A stretch of DNA of 62,846 nucleotides from Pseudomonadota bacterium. Its GTDB lineage: Bacteria > Pseudomonadota > Gammaproteobacteria > Burkholderiales > Thiobacillaceae. The translations under genes were made by a program, and so were the position numbers. Under the pieces are notes generated by a model. That model had not been told where the DNA came from. It saw only the letters and a list, made by a program, of their open reading frames with translations, and did no database searches. Location: the NCBI GenBank assembly GCA_021826065.1, contig JAKADY010000012.1:1-62846 (forward strand). The letters are read 5' to 3'. Every line of letters starts with the position of its first letter. Position 1 is the first letter of the stretch. Shown here piece after piece: positions 32,102-39,960 of the stretch.

Positions 32102-33121
32102 ATGTCCGCGCCCGCTGATAACGACAGATTCGAACGCGCCCAGGAACTGGCGAAAAAGGCCCTGGCCCTGCTGATCAAGGCGCGCGTGCCGCCCATCCCC
32201 CCCAGCTACGCGGTTGGCTATGCCTTCTTCGAGGGTGTGCCTGACGAGGTTCACTCAGTCATCCAGGAGTGCCTGCAGAAGGGCGAGCCGCTCAGCGAGG
32301 CGCTCATGCTCGCGCTCTACGAGCGCTACATCCTGCCCGACGGCTATGAGCGCTTCCGCAGCGTGCGCACGGACCTCGAACGCCTGCTCAAACTGCTGCT
32401 CAAGGCCCTGCGCGCGGCGGACAGCGACAACCAGGCCTTCCAGGAGGCCCTGCAGGAGAACATCAAGGCCCTGGAGGCGGCAGAGGATACCACCACCCTG
32501 CAGCGGATCGCCCAGTCGCTGCTCGCTGCCGCGCAACAGGCCCACGCCGACCAGCAGCGCCTGGCCCGGGAGCTCGCCAACGCCCGCGAGGAGCTCAAGA
32601 AGGCGCATGCCGAACTCGACCAGCATCGCCGCGCCGCCCTCATCGACCCGCTCACGGGCCTCTACAACCGCCGCGCACTGGACCAGCTCCTACACGACAT
32701 CTGGCCCACTACCCCGGTGCTGACCATGCTGGTGGCGGACATCGACCACTTCAAGAAGATCAACGACACCTACGGCCACCAGGTCGGCGATGTGGTCATC
32801 CGCCAGGTCGCCGAGACCATCCGCCGCGGCATCCGCGGCGAGGACTACGCCGCCCGTTATGGCGGCGAGGAGTTCGTGGTGCTGCTGCCGGACACCGATC
32901 TGAAAGGCGGGCTGCAGGTCGCCGAGAACATCCGCTCGCGCGTGGCCAAGCTGCGCCTGGTGCGCAAACACGACAACCTGGCCATCGACGCCTTCACCAT
33001 CTCGATCGGGGTGGCCAGCCGCAAACCGGGCGAGACGCACGAGGAGCTGTTCAAGCGCGCCGACGAGGCCCTGTACCTGTCCAAGGCCGGCGGCCGCAAC
33101 CGGGTGACCTCGATGGTCTGA
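32102..33121 (+). CDS. Cytosolic diguanylate cyclase (GGDEF)
   Basis: Product of 339 residues with no membrane helix. The N-terminal 170 residues are helical, with a coiled coil (ELANAREELKKAHAELDQHR) leading into the catalytic domain. The active motif is GGEEF and an inhibitory-site motif RGED lies five residues before it, so this should be an active cyclase with product feedback. The ATG at 32102 is used. The stop codon is the first triplet of a 7-nt repeat array. Confidence 0.93.
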   Translation: MSAPADNDRFERAQELAKKALALLIKARVPPIPPSYAVGYAFFEGVPDEVHSVIQECLQKGEPLSEALMLALYERYILPDGYERFRSVRTDLERLLKLLLKALRAADSDNQAFQEALQENIKALEAAEDTTTLQRIAQSLLAAAQQAHADQQRLARELANAREELKKAHAELDQHRRAALIDPLTGLYNRRALDQLLHDIWPTTPVLTMLVADIDHFKKINDTYGHQVGDVVIRQVAETIRRGIRGEDYAARYGGEEFVVLLPDTDLKGGLQVAENIRSRVAKLRLVRKHDNLAIDAFTISIGVASRKPGETHEELFKRADEALYLSKAGGRNRVTSMV

Positions 33122-33141
33122 GGACAGAGGACTGAGGACTG
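33119..33141 (+). repeat. Heptamer array TGAGGAC/AGAGGAC starting in the GGDEF stop codon
   Basis: TGAGGAC, AGAGGAC, TGAGGAC and a partial unit. The first TGA is the stop codon of the diguanylate cyclase gene. It faces a longer inverted array at 33188-33245, and the two can pair imperfectly into one long hairpin between convergent genes. Confidence 0.8.
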
Positions 33142-33187
33142 TAGTATGGGGGCACAGCTGGCGCCTGCCCCGGTAGTCCGGAGGCCA

Positions 33188-33245
33188 CAGTCCTCTGTCC
33201 TCCGTCTTCAGTCCTCAGGAATCTGTCTTCTGTCCTCTGTCCTCA
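33188..33245 (-). repeat. Heptamer array TGAGGAC/AGAGGAC starting in the S24-like stop codon
   Basis: On the minus strand the units are TGAGGAC, AGAGGAC, AGAAGAC, AGATTCC, TGAGGAC, TGAAGAC, GGAGGAC, AGAGGAC. The first TGA (33245-33243) is the stop codon of the S24-like gene. It is the mirror image of the array at 33119-33141. Confidence 0.8.
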
Positions 33246-33653
33246 GACATAGAACTTCGCCGCCCGCCGCCGGCCGGGCTTTTTCTTCTGCGTCACCACC
33301 CCCTTGACCACCGACGCCACGCTGTCGATGGGGATGTTGGGGTAGAGCGGGTTCAGGGGTTTCAACATCCAGCCCTCGGGGTGCTTGACCAGCTGGCGGA
33401 AGATGTAGCGCTCGTTTTCGTCCTCGACCCAGGCGAGATAGGCGATGACGTAGGAGCCGTCCTTGGCCAGGCCCTCGGGTTCGATGACGATGATCTCACC
33501 GTGTTCGAACTCGGGGGCCATGGAGTCATCCAGCACCATGAGGGCATAGGATTCCCCACCGGCGCAGGCGGAGACCTCCGGCGCGGCCTGGCCGCCCAGC
33601 TCGGCGCGCACGGGGATGTTGAGGGGTTTGCCGCGGGGTGGGTCCATGCTCAT
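33243..33653 (-). CDS. S24/LexA-type peptidase-like domain protein without DNA-binding domain
   Basis: Product of 136 residues. The S24 core is visible: VLDDSMAPEFEHGEIIVIEP with the Ser of the catalytic pair, then a DGSYVIAYL strand and a YIFRQLV segment where LexA has its catalytic Lys; here that place looks like Arg, so self-cleavage is doubtful. The C-terminus is basic (KKKPGRRRAAK). There is no helix-turn-helix. It follows the mutL stop by 2 bp, so it is co-transcribed with mutL. Possible roles are a nucleic-acid-binding or DNA-damage-linked accessory. Confidence 0.7.
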   Translation of the reverse strand: MSMDPPRGKPLNIPVRAELGGQAAPEVSACAGGESYALMVLDDSMAPEFEHGEIIVIEPEGLAKDGSYVIAYLAWVEDENERYIFRQLVKHPEGWMLKPLNPLYPNIPIDSVASVVKGVVTQKKKPGRRRAAKFYV

Positions 33654-33655
33654 CT

Positions 33656-35473
33656 CTATTTACCTCGCAGGAAGAGCCGATCCAGATCGGCCAGGGTCAG
33701 TTGAAACCAGGTCGGCCGGCCGTGGTTGCACTGGTCGGCGCGCGGGATGCGCTCCATGTCGCGCAACAGGGCGTTCATCTCCGGCAGGGTCAGCCGCCGG
33801 TTGGCGCGTACAGCTGCATGACAGGCCAGACTGGCGAGAAGTTCATTCTGCTGCGCGGCCAGGGCCTGGCTGCCGCCATGCGACTGGACGTCCCTGAGCA
33901 CCTGGCGCGCCACGGCCTCGGCGTCGACCTCCTTGAGCAGGGCGGGCAGTGCGCGCACCGCCAGGTGGGTGGGCGAGACCGCTGTCAGCTCGAAACCCAG
34001 ACGCTTGAGCAGGTCACCGCTCTCCGCCACCGTGGCCATCTCGGCCGGGGTGGCGGCGAACACCACCGGGATCAGCAGGGGCTGCGCCGCCATGCGCCGG
34101 TCCGCCCAGGCCTCTTTGAGCCGTTCGTAGAGGATGCGTTCGTGCGCCGCGTGCATGTCCACCACCACCAGGCCCTGGGCGTTCTCGGCCAGGATATAGC
34201 GACCAGCGAGCTGCGCCAGGGCGTAGCCGAGCGGGGGGCTGGGCGGTGAGGCGTGAGGGGTGAGGGGTGAGGGGGAGGCGGTCGCCAGAGCCTCGGCCAC
34301 CATCGTGCAATAGGCGGCCGCGGGCTCCGCCAGGGCTAGGGTGTCCTGCTGGGGGTGGTAAGCCTCTTGCGCCCTCCGGTTGGGGTTTGCGCCCCATGCA
34401 GTGGCGGGGGGCTCGCCGCCCGGACCGGCCCTGTGCAGGGGATATGCGGCAGCTACGGAGACCGCCTCGGCCTCTAGCCCCTGCCCCCGCTCCCCAGCGA
34501 TCGCCCGCTCGACCGCGTGCAGGACGAACGGGTGCACGGCGCGGGCGTCGCGGAAGCGCACCTCGGTCTTGGCGGGATGCACGTTGACATCCACCTGGGC
34601 AGGGGGCAGTTCCAGGTGCAGGACGTAGGCCGGATGGCGGGCATGGTGCAGGACGTCACGGTAGGCCTCGCGCACGGCTTGGGTGAGCAGTTTGTCACGC
34701 ACGTACCGCCCGTTGATGAACAGATACTGGGCATCGCGCCCGGCCCGGCTGAAGGCCGGCAGGCTGACCAGGCCATAGAGCCGCAGCACGCCGGCCTGCA
34801 CATCGAGGCTGCGGCAGGCGCCGGCGAAGGTCTCCCCCAGCACGGCCAGCGCGCGTTCCCGCCAGTCCTGCGCTGCGTGGCGCCAGACCACGCGACCGTT
34901 GTGCACGAGCTCGAAGGCCACGCCGGGGCGCGCCAGGGCCATGCGGCGCAGGGTCTCCTCGCAATGGGCGTACTCGGTGGCGTCGGTGCGCAGGAACTTG
35001 CGCCGCGCCGGGGTGTTGAAGAAGAGGTCGCGCACCTCCACCACCGTGCCGCGGGCCAGGGCCGCCGGCTGCACGGCGGAGAGCACGCCGTCCTGGGCGG
35101 TGATGCGCCAGGCATGCCCCGACCCCGCCGAACGGCTGGTCAGGCTGAGTCTCGCCACCGCGGCAATGCTGGCCAGGGCCTCGCCGCGGAAACCCAGGCT
35201 CGCCACCGCCTCCAGGTCGGCAAGCGAGGCAATCTTGCTGGTGGCGTGGCGCGCGAGGGCGAGCGGCAGGTCGTCGCGGGCGATCCCCACGCCATCGTCG
35301 CTCACCCGGATGAGTCGCATGCCCCCCTCCTCGAGCTCCACCCGAATCGTATGGGCGCCGGCATCCAGGCTGTTCTCGACCAACTCCTTGACGGCCGAGG
35401 CCGGACGCTCGACCACCTCGCCGGCGGCGATCTGGGAGATCAGCAGGTCGGGCAGGAGATGGATGGCGGGCAT
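33656..35473 (-). CDS. mutL: DNA mismatch repair protein MutL
   Basis: Product of 605 residues. GHKL ATPase motifs: ERPASAVKELVENSLDAGA, VSDDGVGI, RHATSKI and LGFRGEALASI. The C-terminal domain has DMHAAHERILYE, close to the DQHA(X)2E(X)4E endonuclease motif with Gln changed to Met, and CNHGRPTW, so it may nick DNA. The linker near 34245-34272 is encoded by heptamer repeats and reads SPLTPHASPPSPP. The ATG at 35473 is standard. It is divergent from the hemerythrin operon. Confidence 0.96.
   Translation of the reverse strand: MPAIHLLPDLLISQIAAGEVVERPASAVKELVENSLDAGAHTIRVELEEGGMRLIRVSDDGVGIARDDLPLALARHATSKIASLADLEAVASLGFRGEALASIAAVARLSLTSRSAGSGHAWRITAQDGVLSAVQPAALARGTVVEVRDLFFNTPARRKFLRTDATEYAHCEETLRRMALARPGVAFELVHNGRVVWRHAAQDWRERALAVLGETFAGACRSLDVQAGVLRLYGLVSLPAFSRAGRDAQYLFINGRYVRDKLLTQAVREAYRDVLHHARHPAYVLHLELPPAQVDVNVHPAKTEVRFRDARAVHPFVLHAVERAIAGERGQGLEAEAVSVAAAYPLHRAGPGGEPPATAWGANPNRRAQEAYHPQQDTLALAEPAAAYCTMVAEALATASPSPLTPHASPPSPPLGYALAQLAGRYILAENAQGLVVVDMHAAHERILYERLKEAWADRRMAAQPLLIPVVFAATPAEMATVAESGDLLKRLGFELTAVSPTHLAVRALPALLKEVDAEAVARQVLRDVQSHGGSQALAAQQNELLASLACHAAVRANRRLTLPEMNALLRDMERIPRADQCNHGRPTWFQLTLADLDRLFLRGK
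34245..34272. repeat. In-frame heptamer repeat (GGTGAGG)4 inside the mutL linker
   Basis: Units GGTGAGG, CGTGAGG, GGTGAGG, GGTGAGG followed by GGGAGG. The same 7-mer family forms the 12-unit array at 28229-28312. Here it lies inside the coding sequence of the flexible MutL linker, giving a Pro/Ser/Thr/Leu-rich stretch. Confidence 0.8.
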
Positions 35474-35511
35474 CGGGGCCAGTGTACCACGCTGGTGCCG
35501 AAGCGCCCGGC

Positions 35512-35553
35512 TTGAGCTTGGTCAAGGCGCCTGGTGACGCCGGCCCCACAATA
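35512..35553 (+). promoter_or_regulatory. FNR/DNR-type box with -10 element (class II layout)
   Basis: TTGAG-CTTG-GTCAA at 35512-35525 is a near-perfect 14-bp FNR/DNR palindrome. A candidate -10, CACAAT (35547-35552), or ACAATA one base on, has its centre 31-32 bp from the box centre, the distance expected when the regulator sits at -41.5. It would drive the hemerythrin-DUF2249-membrane protein operon under low oxygen or nitric oxide. Confidence 0.7.
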
Positions 35554-35583
35554 GCCGCTTTGCTGGATGTTCGAGGTTTCACC

Positions 35584-36027
35584 ATGACGCCGATCACCCG
35601 GTTGCTCAGCAACGACCACGACCATTGCGACCAGTTGTTCGCCGCGGCGGAAAACGCCGTGCAGGCGCGCGACTGGGCTCACGCTGAGGCGGCCTTCGCC
35701 GCCTTCAGCCAGGCGCTCGCCCGCCACTTCGCCGCCGAGGAGGAGACCCTGTTCCCCGCCTTCGAGGCGCGCAGCGGGATGAGCGGCGGTCCCACCTTCG
35801 TCATGCGCAGCGAACACCTACAGATGCGCGAACTCGTGGCACAAATGGCGGCCGCCGTAGAGCGGCGTGACGATGCAGGCTTCCTCGGGGCGTCCGAGAC
35901 CCTGCTCATGCTCATGCGCCAGCACAACCTCAAGGAGGAGCAGATCCTCTACCCTATGACCGATCGCATCCTGGCCGGCGAGGCCGACCTCGTCGAGGCA
36001 TTGCGCGAGACCCTGCAGGCGGACTGA
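35584..36027 (+). CDS. Hemerythrin HHE-domain protein
   Basis: Product of 147 residues. The di-iron ligand pattern of hemerythrin-like proteins is present: LLSNDHDHCDQLF, RHFAAEEETLFPAFE, a central RSEHLQMRELV and RQHNLKEEQILYPM. Such proteins bind oxygen or nitric oxide or protect iron enzymes. The ATG at 35584 starts just before the fold, 58 nt after the FNR/DNR-like box. It is joined to the DUF2249 gene 3 bp on. Confidence 0.92.
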   Translation: MTPITRLLSNDHDHCDQLFAAAENAVQARDWAHAEAAFAAFSQALARHFAAEEETLFPAFEARSGMSGGPTFVMRSEHLQMRELVAQMAAAVERRDDAGFLGASETLLMLMRQHNLKEEQILYPMTDRILAGEADLVEALRETLQAD

Positions 36028-36030
36028 AGC

Positions 36031-36267
36031 GTGGACGACCTCCTCGTCGACGCCCGCGGGCTGGAGCCGCCCGAGCCGCTGGACCGGGTGCTCTCCGCCC
36101 TGGCCCGGCGCCGGCCGGGTCAGCGCGTGCGCCTGCTGCTGCACCGCGAGCCCTTCCCCCTCTACAACCTGCTGCAGCAGATGGGGCTCACCTACACCAC
36201 CGAGCTCATGGGGGACGGCAATTTCTGCATCCTTATTGGAGATGCCCCGGTGTCTAGAGACCGATGA
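36031..36267 (+). CDS. DUF2249-family protein (copy 1)
   Basis: Product of 78 residues from a GTG start. It has the DUF2249 pattern: LLVDARGLEPPEPLDRVLSAL, then RVRLLLHREPFPLYNLLQQM and a C-terminal NFCILIG strand. The fold resembles TusA-like proteins, and family members cluster with denitrification and hemerythrin genes; the function is unknown. It overlaps the next gene (ATGA). Confidence 0.85.
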   Translation: MDDLLVDARGLEPPEPLDRVLSALARRRPGQRVRLLLHREPFPLYNLLQQMGLTYTTELMGDGNFCILIGDAPVSRDR

Positions 36268-37553
36268 GCCAGACCGGGTTGTCCTACGAACAGGCCCCGC
36301 CCTATGGCCTGCCCTTGCGTTTTTTCCTGACCGCCCCCTTGTTCCTGATGCTGGCGGCGGTGGCGGCCATCCCCACCGCCGCGGACTGGACGGCCGATCC
36401 GCACACCCTGGCCGCCGTGGCGCTGACGCATCTGCTCACCCTCGGCGTTCTCGGCATGGTGATGCAGGGGGCGCTGCTGCAGATGCTGCCGGTGGTGGTC
36501 GGCACCCCCGTGCCGGCGTCCCATTGGGTGGCACGACTGGGGCACCTGGGGTTGGCCGCTGGCGCTTTGCTGCTCGCGACCGGTTTGTATCGCGGGTCAC
36601 CCCTTCTCCTCAACATCGCCATGCTCGCACTGGCGGCGGGCTGGCTGCCCTTTCTGGCAGCAGCGGCGGTGAGTCTGGCCCGTGCCCGCACCGCGAGCCC
36701 ACTCACCCTCATCCCCATGCGTCTGGCCTGGCTGGGCGCGCTGCTGACCGTCGCCCTGGGTCTGTGGCTGGCGGGCGTGCTGGCGGGTGACCTGGATCCG
36801 AATGGAATCGAGCAGGGCCTCGGCCTGCATGTGGCCTGGGGGCTCACCGGCTGGGTCCTGCTGCTGGTGATGGGCGTGGCCTACCAGGTGGTGCCCATGC
36901 TGCAGATCACCCCGCCCTACCCTGCGGGCTATGCCCGCTGGGCGGCCTGGGTGGTCTTCGCCGCCCTCGCGCTTCTGAGCCTCGCCTCCTTCGCCGGGAT
37001 GTCCTCACTCGCCGAGGCCGGCTACGGCCTGCTCGGCGCCTCGCTGGCCGGCTTCGGTCTGGTGACCCTCGATCTGCAGCGGCGCCGTCGGCGCCGGCTC
37101 ACCGACGCCACCCTACTGTTCTGGCGGCTTGGCATGCTCTCACTCGTTATCCTCGCCCCACTGCCCTGGCTGTATCCGCGTCTGCCCGCCGAGCTGCAGG
37201 GGGCAGCCGCCGTGATGGGCGGCCTCATCTTCCTGCTCGGCTTCGCCGTGAGCGTGGTGAGCGGCATGCTCTACAAGATCGTCCCCTTCCTCGCATGGTT
37301 CCACCTGCAGACGCAGACCGGGGCGCGCGCCGGCAGCATCCCCAACATGAAGGAATTCCTGCCGGACAGTGAGGCCCGGCGCCACTGGTGGCTGCACCTG
37401 GTCGCCGTGCTATGGCTCGTCCCAGCGCCCTGGCTGCCGCCGGCCTATGCCGCGCCGGGCCTGCTGCTGCTGGCCCTCGCCGCCTACATGCTATGGCACA
37501 ACCTGCTCGGCTGTGTGCGCCTGTTCCGTCGCTATGGCGGACGTCTGCACTAG
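36264..37553 (+). CDS. Polytopic membrane protein, heme-copper-oxidase/NnrS-like (copy 1)
   Basis: Product of 429 residues with about twelve membrane helices. Helix-embedded histidines occur in VALTHLLTLGVLGMVMQG and LGLHVAWGLTGWVLLLVMGV followed by AYQVVPMLQITPPYP, like the heme-bearing helices of cytochrome oxidase subunit I or NnrS proteins. Together with hemerythrin and DUF2249 it suggests nitric oxide handling; this is inference. A second protein with the same motifs is encoded at 41630-42850. The 3' end overlaps ubiT by 63 bp on the opposite strand. Confidence 0.72.
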   Translation: MSQTGLSYEQAPPYGLPLRFFLTAPLFLMLAAVAAIPTAADWTADPHTLAAVALTHLLTLGVLGMVMQGALLQMLPVVVGTPVPASHWVARLGHLGLAAGALLLATGLYRGSPLLLNIAMLALAAGWLPFLAAAAVSLARARTASPLTLIPMRLAWLGALLTVALGLWLAGVLAGDLDPNGIEQGLGLHVAWGLTGWVLLLVMGVAYQVVPMLQITPPYPAGYARWAAWVVFAALALLSLASFAGMSSLAEAGYGLLGASLAGFGLVTLDLQRRRRRRLTDATLLFWRLGMLSLVILAPLPWLYPRLPAELQGAAAVMGGLIFLLGFAVSVVSGMLYKIVPFLAWFHLQTQTGARAGSIPNMKEFLPDSEARRHWWLHLVAVLWLVPAPWLPPAYAAPGLLLLALAAYMLWHNLLGCVRLFRRYGGRLH

Positions 37554-38024
37554 CCGCCTCTGCACGATGCCGATGCCGGCGCGCAGTGGCAAAGGCAGGC
37601 GGTCGAGCACCGCGGCGAGCTCGACGGCATCGAGCAGGTTCTTGGCGGCCAGGCCCAGCTCGGTGTCGCCCTCGATGACGAGGCGCCGGTCGAAGAACAG
37701 GGTGTCGGGGTCCTCCAGACGCAGGGCGAGGCGCAGGAAGTCCTCGGCGCGGGCGGTGTAGGTGACATCGGCCACCGCCGTCACCTGGGGGGCGAAGCCG
37801 GACTCGGTCACGGCGAAATAGGCCGCAAGCCCCAGGTCGCGCACCCGCACGCCGAAGCGCCGGCCACGCAGCCGCTGCCAGTCGAGGCGTCGCAACTCGG
37901 GCCAGGCCGTACGGTTGAGTGCGGTGGTAAGCGCCAGCGACACCGGCAGGTGCGGCAGCCGCTCAAGCAGGCGCGGAAGGGCCGCAGGCAGGCGGGGCAA
38001 GATGCCATCGGTCGCATTCGTCAT
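37491..38024 (-). CDS. ubiT: UbiT: SCP2-domain accessory factor of O2-independent ubiquinone synthesis
   Basis: Product of 177 residues, close to E. coli UbiT (YhbT). An N-terminal helical part is followed by an SCP2 lipid-binding domain (RRFGVRVRDLGLAAYFAV, then LFFDRRLVIEGDTELGLAAK). UbiT, with UbiU and UbiV, allows ubiquinone synthesis without oxygen. AAGGAG precedes the ATG at 38024. It is 15 bp downstream of ubiV, and its 3' end overlaps the convergent membrane-protein gene. Confidence 0.92.
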   Translation of the reverse strand: MTNATDGILPRLPAALPRLLERLPHLPVSLALTTALNRTAWPELRRLDWQRLRGRRFGVRVRDLGLAAYFAVTESGFAPQVTAVADVTYTARAEDFLRLALRLEDPDTLFFDRRLVIEGDTELGLAAKNLLDAVELAAVLDRLPLPLRAGIGIVQRRLVQTSAIATEQAHTAEQVVP

Positions 38025-38039
38025 AGCCTTCTCCTTCCG

Positions 38040-38948
38040 TCAGACCATACCCAGTTGGTGCCCCGCGCGGCCCAGCCAGTAGCCGTCGCAGGTCTGGCCT
38101 GGCATCCAGCGTTGCAGCGCTGCCGCCGCCTCGGCTGGTGGCAGCGTGCCGTCGAGCAAGGCGCGAAACAGCGTCACCACCCGCTGCATGTGGCGGTGCT
38201 GGGGCGACAGGCGCAGCACCTGGACGCCGCGCAATTCGGGCAGGTGGTGGGCCAGACTGTGCACCCGGCCCGACTGGGTCTGGATGCCGTTCAGGGTGAG
38301 GAAGTCCTCGCCCTCGCGCGTGGCCAGGCGCAGGCCATCCGGGTGATCCAGACAGCGGAACTGACAGTCGTCCTTCTGCAGGTTGTAGTGGCGGGCGGTG
38401 AAGCAGCGTGCCGAGTAAGCGAGCGGCAGCCGCCCATAGGCGAAGACCTCGGTCTCCACACCGGCCGGCACGGGCATGGCGGCGAGCATGTCGCGCGACA
38501 TCTCCACCGGCGGCACCCAGCGCACCGCCCCCAGCTCGGCGAGTAGCCCCAAGGTGTCGGGGTTGTAGACGTTGAGCGTGGGGCCGGCGACGAAGGGGAT
38601 GCCCGCCTTGACCGCAAGGCGCACCGCCCCCCAGTCGTTGGCCTCGACCCGCAAGTGGCCCCGCTGCGCCTCCTTGTGTTCGGCGACGTGCGCGATGAGC
38701 CGGCGCATCGCCTTCAGATCGGATTCCGATTCGACGAGCGGCAAGGTGGAGAGCGCGACCTCCTTGTTCGCCGCGAGCAGGCGATCGGCCAACGCCAGCC
38801 AGTCGTTGAGCCTCAACAAATGGCGGCGCGAGCAGACCGTCTCACCCAGATAGACGATGTCCACCGGCCAGTCGGCGGCGGCTTCGTAGAAGGCCAGGGT
38901 CTCCTCACGTGGCCAGTAGTAGAGCAGCGGCCCCAAGGCGAGTCTCAT
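38040..38948 (-). CDS. ubiV: UbiV: U32-family Fe-S protein, O2-independent ubiquinone hydroxylation
   Basis: Product of 302 residues. It has the U32 layout and the UbiV cysteine set: VCSRRHLL near residue 39, then ARCFTARHYNLQKDDCQFRC near residues 180-200, which hold a [4Fe-4S] cluster. VYLGETVCSRR is typical. It works with UbiU in the oxygen-independent hydroxylations. The gene starts 10 bp after ubiU. Confidence 0.94.
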   Translation of the reverse strand: MRLALGPLLYYWPREETLAFYEAAADWPVDIVYLGETVCSRRHLLRLNDWLALADRLLAANKEVALSTLPLVESESDLKAMRRLIAHVAEHKEAQRGHLRVEANDWGAVRLAVKAGIPFVAGPTLNVYNPDTLGLLAELGAVRWVPPVEMSRDMLAAMPVPAGVETEVFAYGRLPLAYSARCFTARHYNLQKDDCQFRCLDHPDGLRLATREGEDFLTLNGIQTQSGRVHSLAHHLPELRGVQVLRLSPQHRHMQRVVTLFRALLDGTLPPAEAAAALQRWMPGQTCDGYWLGRAGHQLGMV

Positions 38949-38958
38949 GGCGCCGGCC

Positions 38959-39960
38959 TCACTTCCAGGGACGGTAATAGGCCCCCAGGGTATGCATGCG
39001 CCCCTCGGAGAGCTTGTCCAGTTCGGCCATCCAAGCGGCCTGCACGGCAAAGCGGTCGGGATCGCGCACGACGGCATCGATCGCCTGCCGCCACACACGG
39101 GTGACCTGGGCGACATAGGCGGGGCTGCGCTGGCGGCCCTCGATCTTGATGGCGGCGATGCCCATCTTCAGCATCTGCGGCAGCAACTCCAGGGTGTTCA
39201 GGCTGGTGGGCTCCTCCAGGGCGTAATAGGTCTCGCCCGCCACGGTGAAGCGGCCTTTGCACAGGGTGGGGTAACCGGCCTTCTCCTGCGGGGCGTAGCG
39301 GTCGATGAGGATGCCGTTGAGCCGAGTCTCCATGCCCCGCGCGGTGTCCTGCCAGCGCACCGCGTGCGCCGGGGAGCAGGCGCCGAAGGTGTTGGGCGAG
39401 GCGCCACAGGCATAGGAGGACAGCAGACAGCGCCCCTCCACCATCACGCACAGCCCGCCGAAGCCGAAGAGTTCAATTTCCACCCGCGTGTTCTTCACCA
39501 CCTGCTCCACCTGGGCAAGAGAGAGCACCCGCGGCAGCACCGCGCGGCGAATGCCGAAGCGCTCGCGGTAGAACTCGATGGCCTCGTAATTGGTCGCCGA
39601 GCCCTGCACCGACAGGTGCAGCCGCAGCCGCGGGTGTCGTTCGACGGCATAGGCCATGAGCCCGGCGTCGGCGAGGATCACGGCGTCCACCCCGGCCGCT
39701 GCGGCGCGATCCACCGCCGCGCGCCAGCGCTCGACTTGCCCGGGCTGGGGATAGGTGTTGAGCGCCATGAGCACCTGCCGGCCGCGCGCATGCGCATAGC
39801 GGATGCCCTCGGCCAGGGTCTGGTCGTCGAAGTTGAGCCCGGCGAAGTTGCGCGCGTTGGTGTTGTCCTTCAGCCCCACATAGACCGCATCGGCATCGTG
39901 GTCGATGGCGGCCTTGAGCGCCGGCAAGCTGCCGGCGGGGCAGACGAGCTGCAGGCTCAT
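38959..39960 (-). CDS. ubiU: UbiU: U32-family Fe-S protein, O2-independent ubiquinone hydroxylation
   Basis: Product of 333 residues. Starts LQLVCPAGSLPALKAAIDHD, with ADAVYVGLKDNTNARNF, and has the U32 signature region ELFGFGGLCVMVEGRCLLSS, then YACGASPNTFGACSPAH, with cysteines for the [4Fe-4S] cluster. Forms a heterodimer with UbiV. Its ATG overlaps the stop of the YhcC-type gene (ATGA). Confidence 0.95.
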   Translation of the reverse strand: MSLQLVCPAGSLPALKAAIDHDADAVYVGLKDNTNARNFAGLNFDDQTLAEGIRYAHARGRQVLMALNTYPQPGQVERWRAAVDRAAAAGVDAVILADAGLMAYAVERHPRLRLHLSVQGSATNYEAIEFYRERFGIRRAVLPRVLSLAQVEQVVKNTRVEIELFGFGGLCVMVEGRCLLSSYACGASPNTFGACSPAHAVRWQDTARGMETRLNGILIDRYAPQEKAGYPTLCKGRFTVAGETYYALEEPTSLNTLELLPQMLKMGIAAIKIEGRQRSPAYVAQVTRVWRQAIDAVVRDPDRFAVQAAWMAELDKLSEGRMHTLGAYYRPWK

